DNA of 6,177 nt from Bordetella parapertussis (GCA_945872285.1 CAMBZR010000115.1:1-6177), one strand, 5' to 3'; positions 1 to 6,177 are shown, counted from the first letter of the stretch. Numbers and translations: made by a program. Notes: generated from the sequence alone by a model not told the origin.

Positions 1-9
1 CATTTGCGC

Positions 10-801
10 TTACCCAAAGGTGAGTGTAGCAATCACGGGCGTGTGATCTGAAGGCTGCTCAAGGGCGCGTGGCCCCTTGTCGATGACACAGGCGGTACAG
101 CTTGGTACCAATGGCTCTGACAACAACACATGATCAATGCGCATGCCGGCGTTACGCTTAAAGCCGTTCATACGGTAATCCCACCAGCTAAAGGATTTAG
201 GTGCTTGTTCGAACAAGCGAAACGCATCGGTGAACCCCAGTGCCAGCAAAGATTGAAATGCGGCACGTTCGGGCTCTGAGACCAGAATTTGCCCAAGCCA
301 TTTGTCGGGATTGTGAACATCAGCATCAAGGGGCGCGATGTTGTAATCGCCCAGCACCGCGATATTGGGATGTTGCTGTTTTTCGGTAATCAGCCAGGCC
401 TCAAACGCTTTGAACCAGGCAAGCTTGTAAAGGTACTTTTCGCTGCCAACTTCTTGCCCGTTGGGGCAATAGGCGCTGATGACGCGAATGGTGCTGTCGC
501 CGTAGGGCAGGGTGGTGGCCAAGATGCGTTGCTGATGGTCTTCAAAGCCAGGGATATTGCGAGTGATAGCAACCCCAGGTTGGCGCGACAGCACCGCAAC
601 GCCGTTATAAGTTTTTTGCCCAGCCCAACCCGCTTGATAACCAATGGCCGTAAAAGCCTCAAGCGGAAACTTGTCGTGATCGAGTTTGAGTTCTTGCAGG
701 CATAAGGCATCGACCGGGTTGGCCTCAAGCCAAGCTAATACCTGTTGCAGGCGCACTTTTAACGAATTGACGTTCCAGGTGGCAAGTTGCAGTGTTGGCA
801 T
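10..801 (-). CDS. xthA: Exodeoxyribonuclease III (AP endonuclease, ExoIII/XthA family)
   Basis: This 263-residue protein belongs to the endonuclease/exonuclease/phosphatase fold. The family cleaves DNA 5' to abasic sites and removes nucleotides from 3' ends in base-excision repair in the cytoplasm. The catalytic signature is complete: ATWNVNS with N10, QELKL with metal ligand E37, SAYCPNG with Y111, GDYNIAP with D152 and N154, the SFSWWDYR aromatic patch near 203-210, RIDHVL with D223, and the C-terminal SDHTPV with D252 and H253. Length is close to the E. coli enzyme (268). The ATG start gives MPTLQLATWN, the usual N-terminus, although no clear Shine-Dalgarno sequence precedes it. Its 5' end is 128 bp beyond the abiEii stop, so it probably has its own promoter, but I could not assign -35 and -10 boxes with confidence. 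Family assignment is secure. Which ExoIII paralogue it is, if the genome has several, cannot be told here. Confidence 0.96.
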   Translation of the reverse strand: MPTLQLATWNVNSLKVRLQQVLAWLEANPVDALCLQELKLDHDKFPLEAFTAIGYQAGWAGQKTYNGVAVLSRQPGVAITRNIPGFEDHQQRILATTLPYGDSTIRVISAYCPNGQEVGSEKYLYKLAWFKAFEAWLITEKQQHPNIAVLGDYNIAPLDADVHNPDKWLGQILVSEPERAAFQSLLALGFTDAFRLFEQAPKSFSWWDYRMNGFKRNAGMRIDHVLLSEPLVPSCTACVIDKGPRALEQPSDHTPVIATLTFG

Positions 802-929
802 AAATAATCAAGTCTGGTGAGTTTTTCGCATTATCCCATTATCGGGTCGTAAACGTGTGCAAATTGCGGTGTAGGGCTCCATCTGAGGGCGTTCCGAGGC
901 AATAGTCCCTTTGCCCCGCAAGCGACCGA

Positions 930-1772
930 TCAGTGATCCGCCCTCGGCAAATCGGCAGCACGAACGGCCCGCAACACTTCACGAAAAACATCATCGAAGG
1001 CTGGAAGTTGGCTCATCTGATGCGCGAGGCGAGCAGCCCAAAGTCGCCGCAACCGATCCTCTTTCGCGGCGATTGCCTGCTCTAGGCCTGTGACAACGCG
1101 CTGTCGCAGTGCTAACTTAGTTTCGAGTTCAGTACGTATTTCTGCAATGCGCAGATCAGCAGCGCCGAACAAATACCAGAGGTCGTATAAGTCGCGCGGT
1201 TCATTTCGCGCTCGGTCGCTTAAAGCTAATAGCTTTTCAACGACGATTTCTTTGAGGTCGTAGACCTTTACGGTTGGCTGCTCAGGCAAATCGTCAAAGT
1301 TATCGTAAGTGCGATGAATCGGGCGCTCTTGCAAAGGAAAGCAAAGCACCTCTTTGATTGTGATGTCCACTTTCACGTCGTTCGCAGTGGGCAGTGGCCC
1401 TTGGTAGCGCAGATAAAACGTGTGGCTGTTTTGATGGTTGTGGCGGTCTTCGCGGTCGAAGGCAATCTTCAGGCCGCAGGCCACCTCAACCGTAGCAAAG
1501 ATTTCCGCTAAGCCCGACAAAATATCTTCGAGGGCAATCGCTTGGGTGAGTGTGAAATCTAAGTCCTCCGAAAATCGGTAGTCTTTGAACCAGCAGCGGC
1601 GCAGAGCCGTACCGCCTTTGAAGGCCAACGCCTCGCGCAGCGAATGACCGGCTAGGCCGTTCAAGAACCAGGCCAGTACGTAATCGCGTTCGATGACGGC
1701 CTCAGGGATGCGGCGCCCGCCAGCACTCATTAGTGCGTTCGATATCAGGGAAATATTACGTTGTGGGATCAT
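930..1772 (-). CDS. abiEii: AbiEii/AbiGii-type nucleotidyltransferase toxin of a type IV toxin-antitoxin system
   Basis: From the preferred start this is a 280-residue protein (MIPQRNISLI). It shows the motifs of the AbiEii DUF1814 nucleotidyltransferase-like family: ERDY at 28-31, FKGGTAL at 51-57, the acidic pair in SEDLDF (D70, D72), a third acidic position in VKVDIT (D136), and the EK...PRDLYDL block (E179, K180, R193, D194, Y196, D197). Family members are toxins whose activity is reversible and nucleotide-dependent; they act in phage abortive infection. The target of this one is not visible. The open frame reaches an upstream ATG at 1829, but that would overlap the antitoxin gene by 58 bp. 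The ATG at 1772 shares one base with the abiEi stop (TAATG), typical of translational coupling, so it is preferred. All key motif residues are present, so the toxin looks intact. Some relatives are annotated only as generic nucleotidyltransferases. Confidence 0.9.
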   Translation of the reverse strand: MIPQRNISLISNALMSAGGRRIPEAVIERDYVLAWFLNGLAGHSLREALAFKGGTALRRCWFKDYRFSEDLDFTLTQAIALEDILSGLAEIFATVEVACGLKIAFDREDRHNHQNSHTFYLRYQGPLPTANDVKVDITIKEVLCFPLQERPIHRTYDNFDDLPEQPTVKVYDLKEIVVEKLLALSDRARNEPRDLYDLWYLFGAADLRIAEIRTELETKLALRQRVVTGLEQAIAAKEDRLRRLWAARLAHQMSQLPAFDDVFREVLRAVRAADLPRADH

Positions 1773-2608
1773 TAACCAAGCCTGACTGCATCTAGTTCTT
1801 CGGGGGTCACGTTTAGCTGGAGCCGCCATCGTGAGAGAAATGTCCCCTCGGCAGGGAGCAAGGGGTCAAGGCGCTGGTATGTGGCCGTCAGCATAGTGCG
1901 CAATGGTTCTAGCGCAGCTGCATCAGCCAAGCCGTAGTGTTCCAGCAGGTAGCCGAGGCGGCGCACGACGGCGCCGACGCCAAGGCGTTGTGCGTAGTCT
2001 ACAAGTCGTTCGACGTTCAGTACGTCTCGCTTCATCCACAAGCCTTTGGCGACTTCGGTGATGCCGCCGACAAAGGCAGGGTGTCGAAGCCCGTCAATGA
2101 TTGTGTGCTCTCGGTCGCTGATCAGCACAAAGCGCTCTTTGTCGATCCAGTGCTTCATCACTCCGAATTCTTGCTCTGAAATGATGTGGATAAACCGAAA
2201 GTCATAGCCGCCAACGGTCTGCGGACGCACGCGCCGTGTACATGAGACGTACACCGTGAGGTTTGGTTGAGTCACCATACGGTGCAGTTCAAGCGCAGTG
2301 CCGTGCGACAGGAAGTAGGGCGCGGCACCAACCAGTTCTCGCGCGATTAAGTACGGGCTGTCGATGTGCTCAGTGGCGCGGCCTAGATCGAAGGGCACGA
2401 GATTGTACAAACCGGGTTTCAGCCGCGTCACCAAGCCACGCTGCTGCGCCTTGTGCACAAGATTACGGGCCGCCGCAGACGAAAGGTGGGTGATTGAGCC
2501 GACATCCTTAAGCGTGAACGTAGATCGGCGCAATTCATTTAACTCAATAAATAGTTGAGCTGCGCGTGGGCCTAGCGTTTTAGTTCGTAAATGATATTTT
2601 TCGAGCAA
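1772..2608 (-). CDS. abiEi: AbiEi-type antitoxin and transcriptional autoregulator (winged-helix)
   Basis: This 278-residue protein lies directly upstream of the AbiEii toxin. The N-terminal part (about 14-72) reads as a winged helix-turn-helix: FTLKDV, SSAAARNLVHKAQQRGLV, then the wing-like TRLKPGLYNL. The rest matches the AbiEi C-terminal domain, with SPYLIARELVGAAPYFLSHG at about 84-103 and SDREHTIIDGLRHPAFVGGI near 164-183. In the family, AbiEi is a type IV antitoxin that counteracts the toxin without stable binding and represses its own promoter. The start codon is TTG (2608-2606), preceded by AAGG (2619-2616) at a 7-base spacing. The nearest upstream ATG, at 2630, is out of frame. The stop overlaps the abiEii start by one base. 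One arm of a 16-bp inverted repeat covers the first five codons. An unrelated regulator with a similar domain layout is possible but unlikely given its partner. Confidence 0.88.
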   Translation of the reverse strand: MLEKYHLRTKTLGPRAAQLFIELNELRRSTFTLKDVGSITHLSSAAARNLVHKAQQRGLVTRLKPGLYNLVPFDLGRATEHIDSPYLIARELVGAAPYFLSHGTALELHRMVTQPNLTVYVSCTRRVRPQTVGGYDFRFIHIISEQEFGVMKHWIDKERFVLISDREHTIIDGLRHPAFVGGITEVAKGLWMKRDVLNVERLVDYAQRLGVGAVVRRLGYLLEHYGLADAAALEPLRTMLTATYQRLDPLLPAEGTFLSRWRLQLNVTPEELDAVRLG

Positions 2609-2709
2609 TTTATTGCCTTAACGGAGACATTTAGAATGCTAAGTATAATATAAATTGTATTTTATGGATATTATGTATCTTAAATAGAAACATATTGCTC
2701 GTAAAATAT
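2594..2709 (-). promoter_or_regulatory. Candidate abiE operator: 16-bp inverted repeat around an AT-rich promoter region
   Basis: The arms are 2594-2609 and 2694-2709. Read outward they are ATTGCTCGAAAAATAT (minus strand from 2609) and ATTGCTCGTAAAATAT (plus strand from 2694), matching at 15 of 16 positions across 84 bp. The stretch 2631-2725 has only about 18 G/C in 95 bases. A possible minus-strand sigma70 promoter is TTTACG (2705-2700), 17 bp, then TAAGAT (2682-2677), so the distal arm would cover the -35 box. Other -10-like hexamers exist in this AT-rich DNA, so the promoter is tentative. AbiEi proteins studied elsewhere bind inverted repeats in their own promoter and repress it. This repeat is the natural candidate for that site, by inference. 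Confidence 0.55.
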
Positions 2710-2811
2710 AACAATTAAATTTTGCAGAGGGATTGGCTGTTTGTAGCAGACCTTGCCTGAGCGCTGAACCAGTGAAATGCTCGTGAGCAGGGAGCTGACG
2801 ACCGAGGGAGG

Positions 2812-3903
2812 TCAGCCCGTATACACCCTAGGCACGCGCTTGACGTTACAAAGCAGTTCGTAGGCGATTGTGCCCGCTTGTTGAGCGACGAGGTTGACGT
2901 CGATTTGTTTGCCCCAGCATTCGACAGGGCTGCCGATGCTTGCTTGGGGTAGCTCTGTGAGGTCAACGGTGAGCATGTCCATCGAGACACGGCCGATGGT
3001 ACGGGTGAGTACACCACCCACGGCGATCGGGGTGCCGGTTGGGGCGACCCTGGGGTAGCCGTCGGCGTAGCCGATCGCGACCAAGCCAACGCGCACAGGC
3101 GTTGTGGCGACAAAGGTGCCGCCATAGCCTAAGGCTTCGCCGGGATCGAGCGTGCGGATGGCGAAGACTTCGCTCAGCAGGGACATGACTGGTGTGAGTT
3201 GGTTAGGCTGCGCTTGTGTCTCGGACGCTGCCTTGAGTGGCAACGGATCAGCCCCATAAAGCAAAATCCCGGGCCGGGCCCAGGTGCCGCGCGCGCTCGG
3301 CCAGGCAAGGATGCCGCCTGAGTTGCTTAAGCTGCGATCGCCAGGCAACCCAGCGGTGGCCTCGTGAAAGGCAGCGATCTGCTTGGCGGTGGCGTCGCTG
3401 TCGGGCTCGTCGGCGCGGGCAAAGTGCGTCATCAGCGTAATCGAGGCGACCGAGGGGCAGGCTTCAAGGCGTGCGTAGGCGGCTTGAGCGGCTTCTAGCG
3501 CAAAGCCGGCGCGATGCATGCCCGAATCTACCTTGAGCCACACACGTATGCTGTGGGCATCGATAGGAGCCGTTTCAAGCGCACGTAGCTGTGACTCTTG
3601 ATGGATGACAACCCAAAGCTTGGCCTTGTGCGCTGCGAGCAGTTCGTCGGGATCAAAGCAGCCTTCAAGAACCAGAATAGGTTTGGTGATGCCAGCTTCG
3701 CGAAGCTCAAAGGCTTCAGCGGCAAAGGCGACCGCAAAGCCATCAGCAATCTCAGCTAAGGCGTTCGCGCAATGAACAGCGCCGTGCCCGTAGGCGTTGG
3801 CTTTAACAACCGCTAAGGCCCGCCCGCCGTGCAGGCTACGGGCTGTTAGGTAGTTTGAACGAAGGGCGGCAAGGTCAATTACGGCTTTAGAAGGACGAGT
3901 CAT
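2812..3903 (-). CDS. alr: Alanine racemase (Alr/DadX family)
   Basis: This PLP-dependent enzyme interconverts L- and D-alanine, supplying D-alanine for peptidoglycan and, as DadX, feeding D-alanine to DadA. From the ATG at 3903 it is 363 residues, normal for the family. The N-terminal barrel carries AVVKANAYGHG with the PLP lysine K34. Further on are DSGMHRAGF (R131), MTHFARAD (H160), SLSNSGG (S195) and ARPGILLYG (R210). The C-terminal beta domain holds IGYADGYPR with the second catalytic residue Y279, then GRVSMDML and the final VKRVPRVY. A TTG nine bases upstream (3912) is in frame, but the ATG gives the typical MTRPSKAVIDL start. Neither start has a clear Shine-Dalgarno sequence. It lies 104 bp downstream of dadA on the same strand, so it may be the catabolic racemase dadX. 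With only one racemase visible it could also serve the cell wall. Confidence 0.95.
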   Translation of the reverse strand: MTRPSKAVIDLAALRSNYLTARSLHGGRALAVVKANAYGHGAVHCANALAEIADGFAVAFAAEAFELREAGITKPILVLEGCFDPDELLAAHKAKLWVVIHQESQLRALETAPIDAHSIRVWLKVDSGMHRAGFALEAAQAAYARLEACPSVASITLMTHFARADEPDSDATAKQIAAFHEATAGLPGDRSLSNSGGILAWPSARGTWARPGILLYGADPLPLKAASETQAQPNQLTPVMSLLSEVFAIRTLDPGEALGYGGTFVATTPVRVGLVAIGYADGYPRVAPTGTPIAVGGVLTRTIGRVSMDMLTVDLTELPQASIGSPVECWGKQIDVNLVAQQAGTIAYELLCNVKRVPRVYTG

Positions 3904-3925
3904 GAGTAACAAGAGATAAATTTAG

Positions 3926-3947
3926 AAAAATACCACAGGCAAGTGGT
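3926..3947 (-). terminator. Weak hairpin with U-run between dadA and alr
   Basis: On the minus strand, ACCAC-TTGCCT-GTGGT (3947 to 3932) forms a 5-bp stem with a 6-base loop, followed by ATTTTT (3931-3926). It lies in the 104-bp gap after the dadA stop and just before the alr start. The stem is short, so at most it is a leaky terminator or attenuator that lowers alr expression relative to dadA. Confidence 0.3.
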
Positions 3948-4007
3948 GTTCACTGCGAGTTCTAGACGGCTCAGCCCCCGAATGGATACGTCAATATATT
4001 CTGAAAA

Positions 4008-5303
4008 CTAGGCAGGCACTGAGGCAGGACGCTGCACGGGCCCGCGAACCGTTGTTTGGTAGCGGCTGATTGCCAAGCCATCGGTACTGATTTCAGGACG
4101 TTGGCCAGTCACTAGGTCTGCAATTAGTTTGCCAGAGCCGCATGCCATCGTCCAACCCAACGTGCCATGCCCGGTATTCAAAAACAGATTGGGCAAAGCC
4201 GTTGCACCGATAATAGGTGTGCTGTCTGGCGTCATGGGTCGCAGACCGGTCCAGAACGTTGCGCGCTTGACGTCGCCACCCGGGAAGAGTTCGGTGACAA
4301 CTTTTTCGAGTGTCGCGCGTCGTTGTGGCTTCAAGCTTAAATCAAAGCCGCTGAGTTCGGCCATACCGCCGACGCGAATCCTGTTATCAAAGCGTGTGAC
4401 GGCAACCTTGTAGGTTTCGTCAAGAACGGTAGATTGTGGGGCAAGGGATTCGTCGACCAAAGGCACCGTTAGCGAATAGCCTTTGACTGGGTACACCGGT
4501 AGTTCGATATTTAAAGGCGCGAGCAAGTCACGCGTGTAGCTGCCAAACGCCAAGACGTAGCGATCAGCTTTCAAAACCTCGTGTCCGGTGCGCACGCCGG
4601 TGATTTGTCCGCCCTCGGCGAGCAACTGCTCAACGGGTGTGTTGGTCCGAAATTGCACGCCCATGTCTTGTGCCAGTGCGGCTAAACGGGTGGTAAACAG
4701 TTGGCAGTCGCCGGTTTCGTCGTTAGGCAAGCGCAGCCCGCCGGCCAGTAGGCCCTGAGCGCGTCGCAGGCCCGGCTCAACCGAGGTCAGTTGTGCTGCG
4801 CCAAGTAGCTCGTAGGGCACGCCACATTCGTCTAACACTTTGATATCGCGTTGCACAGCATCCATCTGGGCTTGCGTGCGAAACAGCTGTAAGGTGCCCC
4901 CGCAACGTTGTTCGTATTGGATCCCTGTGTCGGCACGCAAGGTGTCCAGGCAATGGCGACTGTACTCAGCGACACGCATCATGCGTTCTTTGTTGAGTCC
5001 ATAGCGACTGGCAGTGCAATTGCGCAGCATGTTTGCCATCCAGTGCAGCTGCCAAAGGCTGCCGTCTAGCTTGATGGCTAAGGGTGCGTGCTTGGCGAAC
5101 ATCCATTTAAAGGCTTTGAAAGGGATGCCTGGTGCAGCCCACGGCGTTGCATAGCCGGGTGAGATTTGCCCCGCATTGGCAAAGCTGGTTTCATTGGCGA
5201 CGCAGCCCTGTCGATCGATGACGGTGACTTCAGCACCCGCGCGCGCGAGGTAATACGCGCTGGTTGTGCCAATGACGCCTGCACCTAAAACGATCACTTT
5301 CAT
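4008..5303 (-). CDS. dadA: D-amino acid dehydrogenase, small subunit (DadA)
   Basis: This FAD-dependent enzyme of the DAO family oxidises D-alanine and other D-amino acids to 2-oxo acids and ammonia, passing electrons to the respiratory chain at the inner membrane face. The protein is 431 residues, about the E. coli DadA length. The N-terminus is a Rossmann dinucleotide fold, [18 protein letters not shown], with G7, G9 and G12 and the ribose-binding acidic residue D30. The DadA signature [24 protein letters not shown] follows at 38-61. The C-terminal FAD-closing region has [16 protein letters not shown] (351-366) and [17 protein letters not shown] (376-392). The ATG at 5303 is preceded by a modest GGGAT Shine-Dalgarno-like stretch. 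The alanine racemase gene lies downstream on the same strand, the usual dadA-dadX order. No Lrp-type regulator gene (dadR) is divergently placed here; a cold-shock gene occupies that side. Confidence 0.96.
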   Translation of the reverse strand: MKVIVLGAGVIGTTSAYYLARAGAEVTVIDRQGCVANETSFANAGQISPGYATPWAAPGIPFKAFKWMFAKHAPLAIKLDGSLWQLHWMANMLRNCTASRYGLNKERMMRVAEYSRHCLDTLRADTGIQYEQRCGGTLQLFRTQAQMDAVQRDIKVLDECGVPYELLGAAQLTSVEPGLRRAQGLLAGGLRLPNDETGDCQLFTTRLAALAQDMGVQFRTNTPVEQLLAEGGQITGVRTGHEVLKADRYVLAFGSYTRDLLAPLNIELPVYPVKGYSLTVPLVDESLAPQSTVLDETYKVAVTRFDNRIRVGGMAELSGFDLSLKPQRRATLEKVVTELFPGGDVKRATFWTGLRPMTPDSTPIIGATALPNLFLNTGHGTLGWTMACGSGKLIADLVTGQRPEISTDGLAISRYQTTVRGPVQRPASVPA

Positions 5304-5477
5304 TGCGATATCCCAGTTGTTCAGCCAATACTGAAAGTGTAGGGATAGTTACCTAGTGTTTTTTTTTGAAATTCAGGCGTTTACTTAAAGAAATCACTTT
5401 TTTTGTTGCTTTCATACCCAAAAGGTAGAGAAAACCACAATTTCAGCGATTTAAGGGCAAAAAACCACTGTAAGTGT
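5304..5477. other. Divergent intergenic region upstream of dadA and csp
   Basis: This is the dadA-proximal part of a 343-bp non-coding stretch (5304-5646) between the divergent dadA and csp genes. It is AT-rich, with homopolymer runs T9 (5359-5367), T7 (5398-5404) and A6 (5459-5464) that may bend the DNA or act as UP-like elements. It should contain the dadA promoter, but no minus-strand -35/-10 pair stood out. I see no convincing gene, repeat family or RNA gene in it. Confidence 0.5.
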
Positions 5478-5506
5478 TTGACTCTAGGGCACTTCGCCTT
5501 TACACT
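5478..5506 (+). promoter_or_regulatory. Predicted sigma70 promoter of the cold-shock gene
   Basis: TTGACT (5478-5483) matches the -35 consensus at five of six positions. Exactly 17 bp later, TACACT (5501-5506) matches the -10 consensus at four of six. Transcription would start near 5513, giving a leader of about 130 bases before the csp ATG, a length characteristic of cspA-type genes. A 7-bp inverted repeat, TAAGTGT (5471-5477) and ACACTTA (5502-5508), brackets the promoter, with the right arm over the -10 box. Confidence 0.6.
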
Positions 5507-5583
5507 TATAAAGCAAGATTTTCAAGCGACGCGGTTTTTGTCCCTAGTCGGTCGCCCTTAGTGGTAATCAGTGGTGTCTATCC

Positions 5584-5641
5584 CTTCCTTGACCATCTAG
5601 CACGTTGGGCGTTTTTGCCCGTTATTTATCTATCAAGGAAG
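5584..5641 (+). promoter_or_regulatory. Leader RNA stem predicted to sequester the csp ribosome binding site
   Basis: CTTCCTTGA (5584-5592) is perfectly complementary over 9 bp to TCAAGGAAG (5633-5641), which contains the Shine-Dalgarno AAGGA (5635-5639) placed 7 bases before the ATG at 5647. The enclosed 40 bases hold a nested hairpin, GGGC (5607-5610) with GCCC (5617-5620) around a GTTTTT loop. A further leader stem can form between GCGAC (5526-5530) and GTCGC (5551-5555). Long 5' leaders of cspA-type mRNAs are known to refold with temperature and control translation. That this leader does so is inferred from pairing alone. Confidence 0.55.
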
Positions 5642-5646
5642 TTGAA

Positions 5647-5850
5647 ATGGCAACTGGTGTCGTGAAGTGGTTCAATGCCGAAAAAGGTTATGGTTTTATT
5701 ATGCCTGACGGCGGCGGCAAAGATCTGTTCGCTCACTATTCTGAAATTCGCTCGAGTGGTTACAAAACTCTCGAAGAAAACCAGAAAGTTAGCTTTGAAA
5801 TTGGTCAGGGCGCAAAAGGCCCATCAGCAACCAACATTCAAGTGCTGTAA
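5647..5850 (+). CDS. Cold-shock domain protein, CspA family
   Basis: This 67-residue protein is a single cold-shock domain, an OB-fold that binds single-stranded RNA and DNA and acts as an RNA chaperone or antiterminator in the cytoplasm. It opens [18 protein letters not shown], containing the RNP1-like KGYGFI (13-18), and continues with DLFAHYSEI (26-34) as RNP2. The latter has Y31 where many relatives have F. The end, [10 protein letters not shown], is typical. An in-frame TTG at 5605 would add 14 residues, but the ATG at 5647 has an ideal AAGGA at 7 bases and gives the canonical family start. The gene has its own promoter, a leader of about 130 bases and an intrinsic terminator, so it is monocistronic. 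The long structured leader suggests cold-inducible control, but some csp paralogues are constitutive or stationary-phase, so cold induction is not proven. Confidence 0.96.
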   Translation: MATGVVKWFNAEKGYGFIMPDGGGKDLFAHYSEIRSSGYKTLEENQKVSFEIGQGAKGPSATNIQVL

Positions 5851-5893
5851 TACTTACTGATTTGTCTGTTTCGGCAGGCAGTCTGTAACTAAG

Positions 5894-5926
5894 CCCTGCA
5901 TCGCTTCTGTGATGCAGGGTTTTTTT
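5894..5926 (+). terminator. Strong intrinsic terminator after the cold-shock gene
   Basis: A perfect 9-bp GC-rich stem, CCCTGCATC (5894-5902) and GATGCAGGG (5911-5919), encloses an 8-base loop and is followed by seven T (5920-5926). It can be lengthened at the base by a G-U and A-U pairs. It lies 44 bp after the csp stop and separates csp from the downstream nitroreductase gene. The minus strand lacks a T-run, so it works in one direction only. Confidence 0.93.
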
Positions 5927-5949
5927 CTAATGTTTAAGGTGTTACGCAA

Positions 5950-6177
5950 ATGACTTCGCTCGCAAACGCTCAGCTACTGACCACGCGTCGTTCACAAAAG
6001 CTCGTACAGGCCCCAGGCCCCAATGTTGAACAGTTGCAACAAATGCTCGCGGCGGCAGTCTGTGCGCCCGATCATTCTGCGTTACGTGCGTGGCGCTTTG
6101 CACTCGTGCTGCAACCCGAGGTCGCAGCATTTACCGACTTGGCGATTGACGCGACACGTCGCTCGGGTCGCGAGATT
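5950..6177 (+). CDS. Nitroreductase-family protein, YdjA-like (5' part only, runs off the window)
   Basis: An open frame of 76 codons starts at ATG 5950 and stays open to the window end, so the C-terminal half or more is missing. The visible N-terminus shows the nitroreductase FMN-binding pattern: LLTTRRSQKLV, with R13, R14 and S15 where the family has its phosphate-contacting RRS, then LAAAVCAPDH (33-42) and LRAWRFALVL (45-54). The APDH...WRF arrangement resembles the minimal YdjA-type nitroreductases (about 180-190 residues), flavoproteins that reduce nitroaromatics with NAD(P)H. The natural substrate is unknown. AAGGTG (5936-5941) serves as Shine-Dalgarno, 8 bases before the ATG. The strong terminator just upstream means it probably needs its own promoter or relies on read-through. 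Family assignment is good; the subfamily is likely but rests on the N-terminal third. Confidence 0.85.
   Translation, partial: MTSLANAQLLTTRRSQKLVQAPGPNVEQLQQMLAAAVCAPDHSALRAWRFALVLQPEVAAFTDLAIDATRRSGREI

Noticed and set aside
1..3. Minus-strand ATG seven bases after the xthA stop, as the start of a next gene
   Set aside because: Only the start codon would lie in the window, so nothing can be supported.
289..705. Plus-strand open frame of 138 codons inside xthA
   Set aside because: It lies antisense to the conserved catalytic core of xthA and reads as no known family. It is a shadow of the coding strand.
829..843. Tandem GATAAT hexamers on the minus strand as an xthA promoter
   Set aside because: Both resemble -10 boxes, but neither has a credible -35 at 16-18 bp, so I left it uncalled.
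896..917. Hairpin just after abiEii (minus-strand GGGGCAA with TTGCCTC) as a terminator
   Set aside because: It forms a 7-bp stem including one G-U pair, but no U-run follows. It could slow transcription, but there is not enough to call a terminator.
1773..1829. Upstream in-frame ATG at 1829 as the start of abiEii
   Set aside because: It would overlap abiEi by 58 bp and add an unfamiliar basic N-terminus. The ATG at 1772 forms a TAATG junction and gives the family-like start.
2594..2709. A 116-bp miniature transposable element defined by the inverted repeat
   Set aside because: There is no target-site duplication next to the arms, and one end lies inside conserved antitoxin codons. A regulatory role fits better.
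2794..2816. Hairpin GCTGAC/GTCAGC over the alr stop as an intrinsic terminator
   Set aside because: The stem is only 6 bp with a large loop and no T-run on the minus strand, and it overlaps the stop codon.
3904..3912. TTG start for alr three codons upstream of the ATG
   Set aside because: No SD precedes it, and the ATG gives the typical alanine racemase N-terminus.
5605..5646. Longer cold-shock protein from an in-frame TTG at 5605
   Set aside because: The start at 5647 has an ideal SD and gives the canonical [10 protein letters not shown]. The 5605-5646 stretch is part of the structured leader.

Overview
The window looks like chromosomal DNA of a proteobacterium. The ExoIII, DadA, alanine racemase, cold-shock and YdjA-type nitroreductase proteins together suggest a betaproteobacterium (Burkholderiales, perhaps Alcaligenaceae). 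That placement rests on how the proteins read, not on a search. Base composition is moderate and fairly even, except for a very AT-rich island at about 2631-2725.

Layout from left to right. On the minus strand lie xthA (exodeoxyribonuclease III), then a two-gene AbiE module (transcribed abiEi then abiEii), then alr/dadX (alanine racemase), then dadA (D-amino acid dehydrogenase). A 343-bp divergent intergenic region (5304-5646) follows. Beyond it, on the plus strand, are a 67-residue cold-shock protein gene with a long structured leader and a strong intrinsic terminator, and the first 76 codons of a nitroreductase-family gene cut by the window end.

How the genes work together. DadA and Alr form the classic alanine catabolic pair: the racemase interconverts L- and D-alanine and DadA oxidises D-alanine to pyruvate and ammonia. 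The racemase also supplies D-alanine for peptidoglycan. AbiEi/AbiEii is a type IV toxin-antitoxin pair of the kind linked to abortive phage infection. It sits as apparent accessory cargo between housekeeping genes, its two genes overlap by one base (TAATG), and a 16-bp inverted repeat spans its AT-rich promoter region. XthA acts in DNA repair and is probably an independent unit.

All clearly recognisable genes belong to known families, and I see no wholly new protein system. The two most interesting signals are regulatory. First, a perfect 9-bp complement in the csp leader would pair with the csp Shine-Dalgarno sequence. Second, the long-spaced inverted repeat around the abiE promoter has one arm covering the TTG start of abiEi. 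I found no tRNA, rRNA, CRISPR array or insertion sequence.
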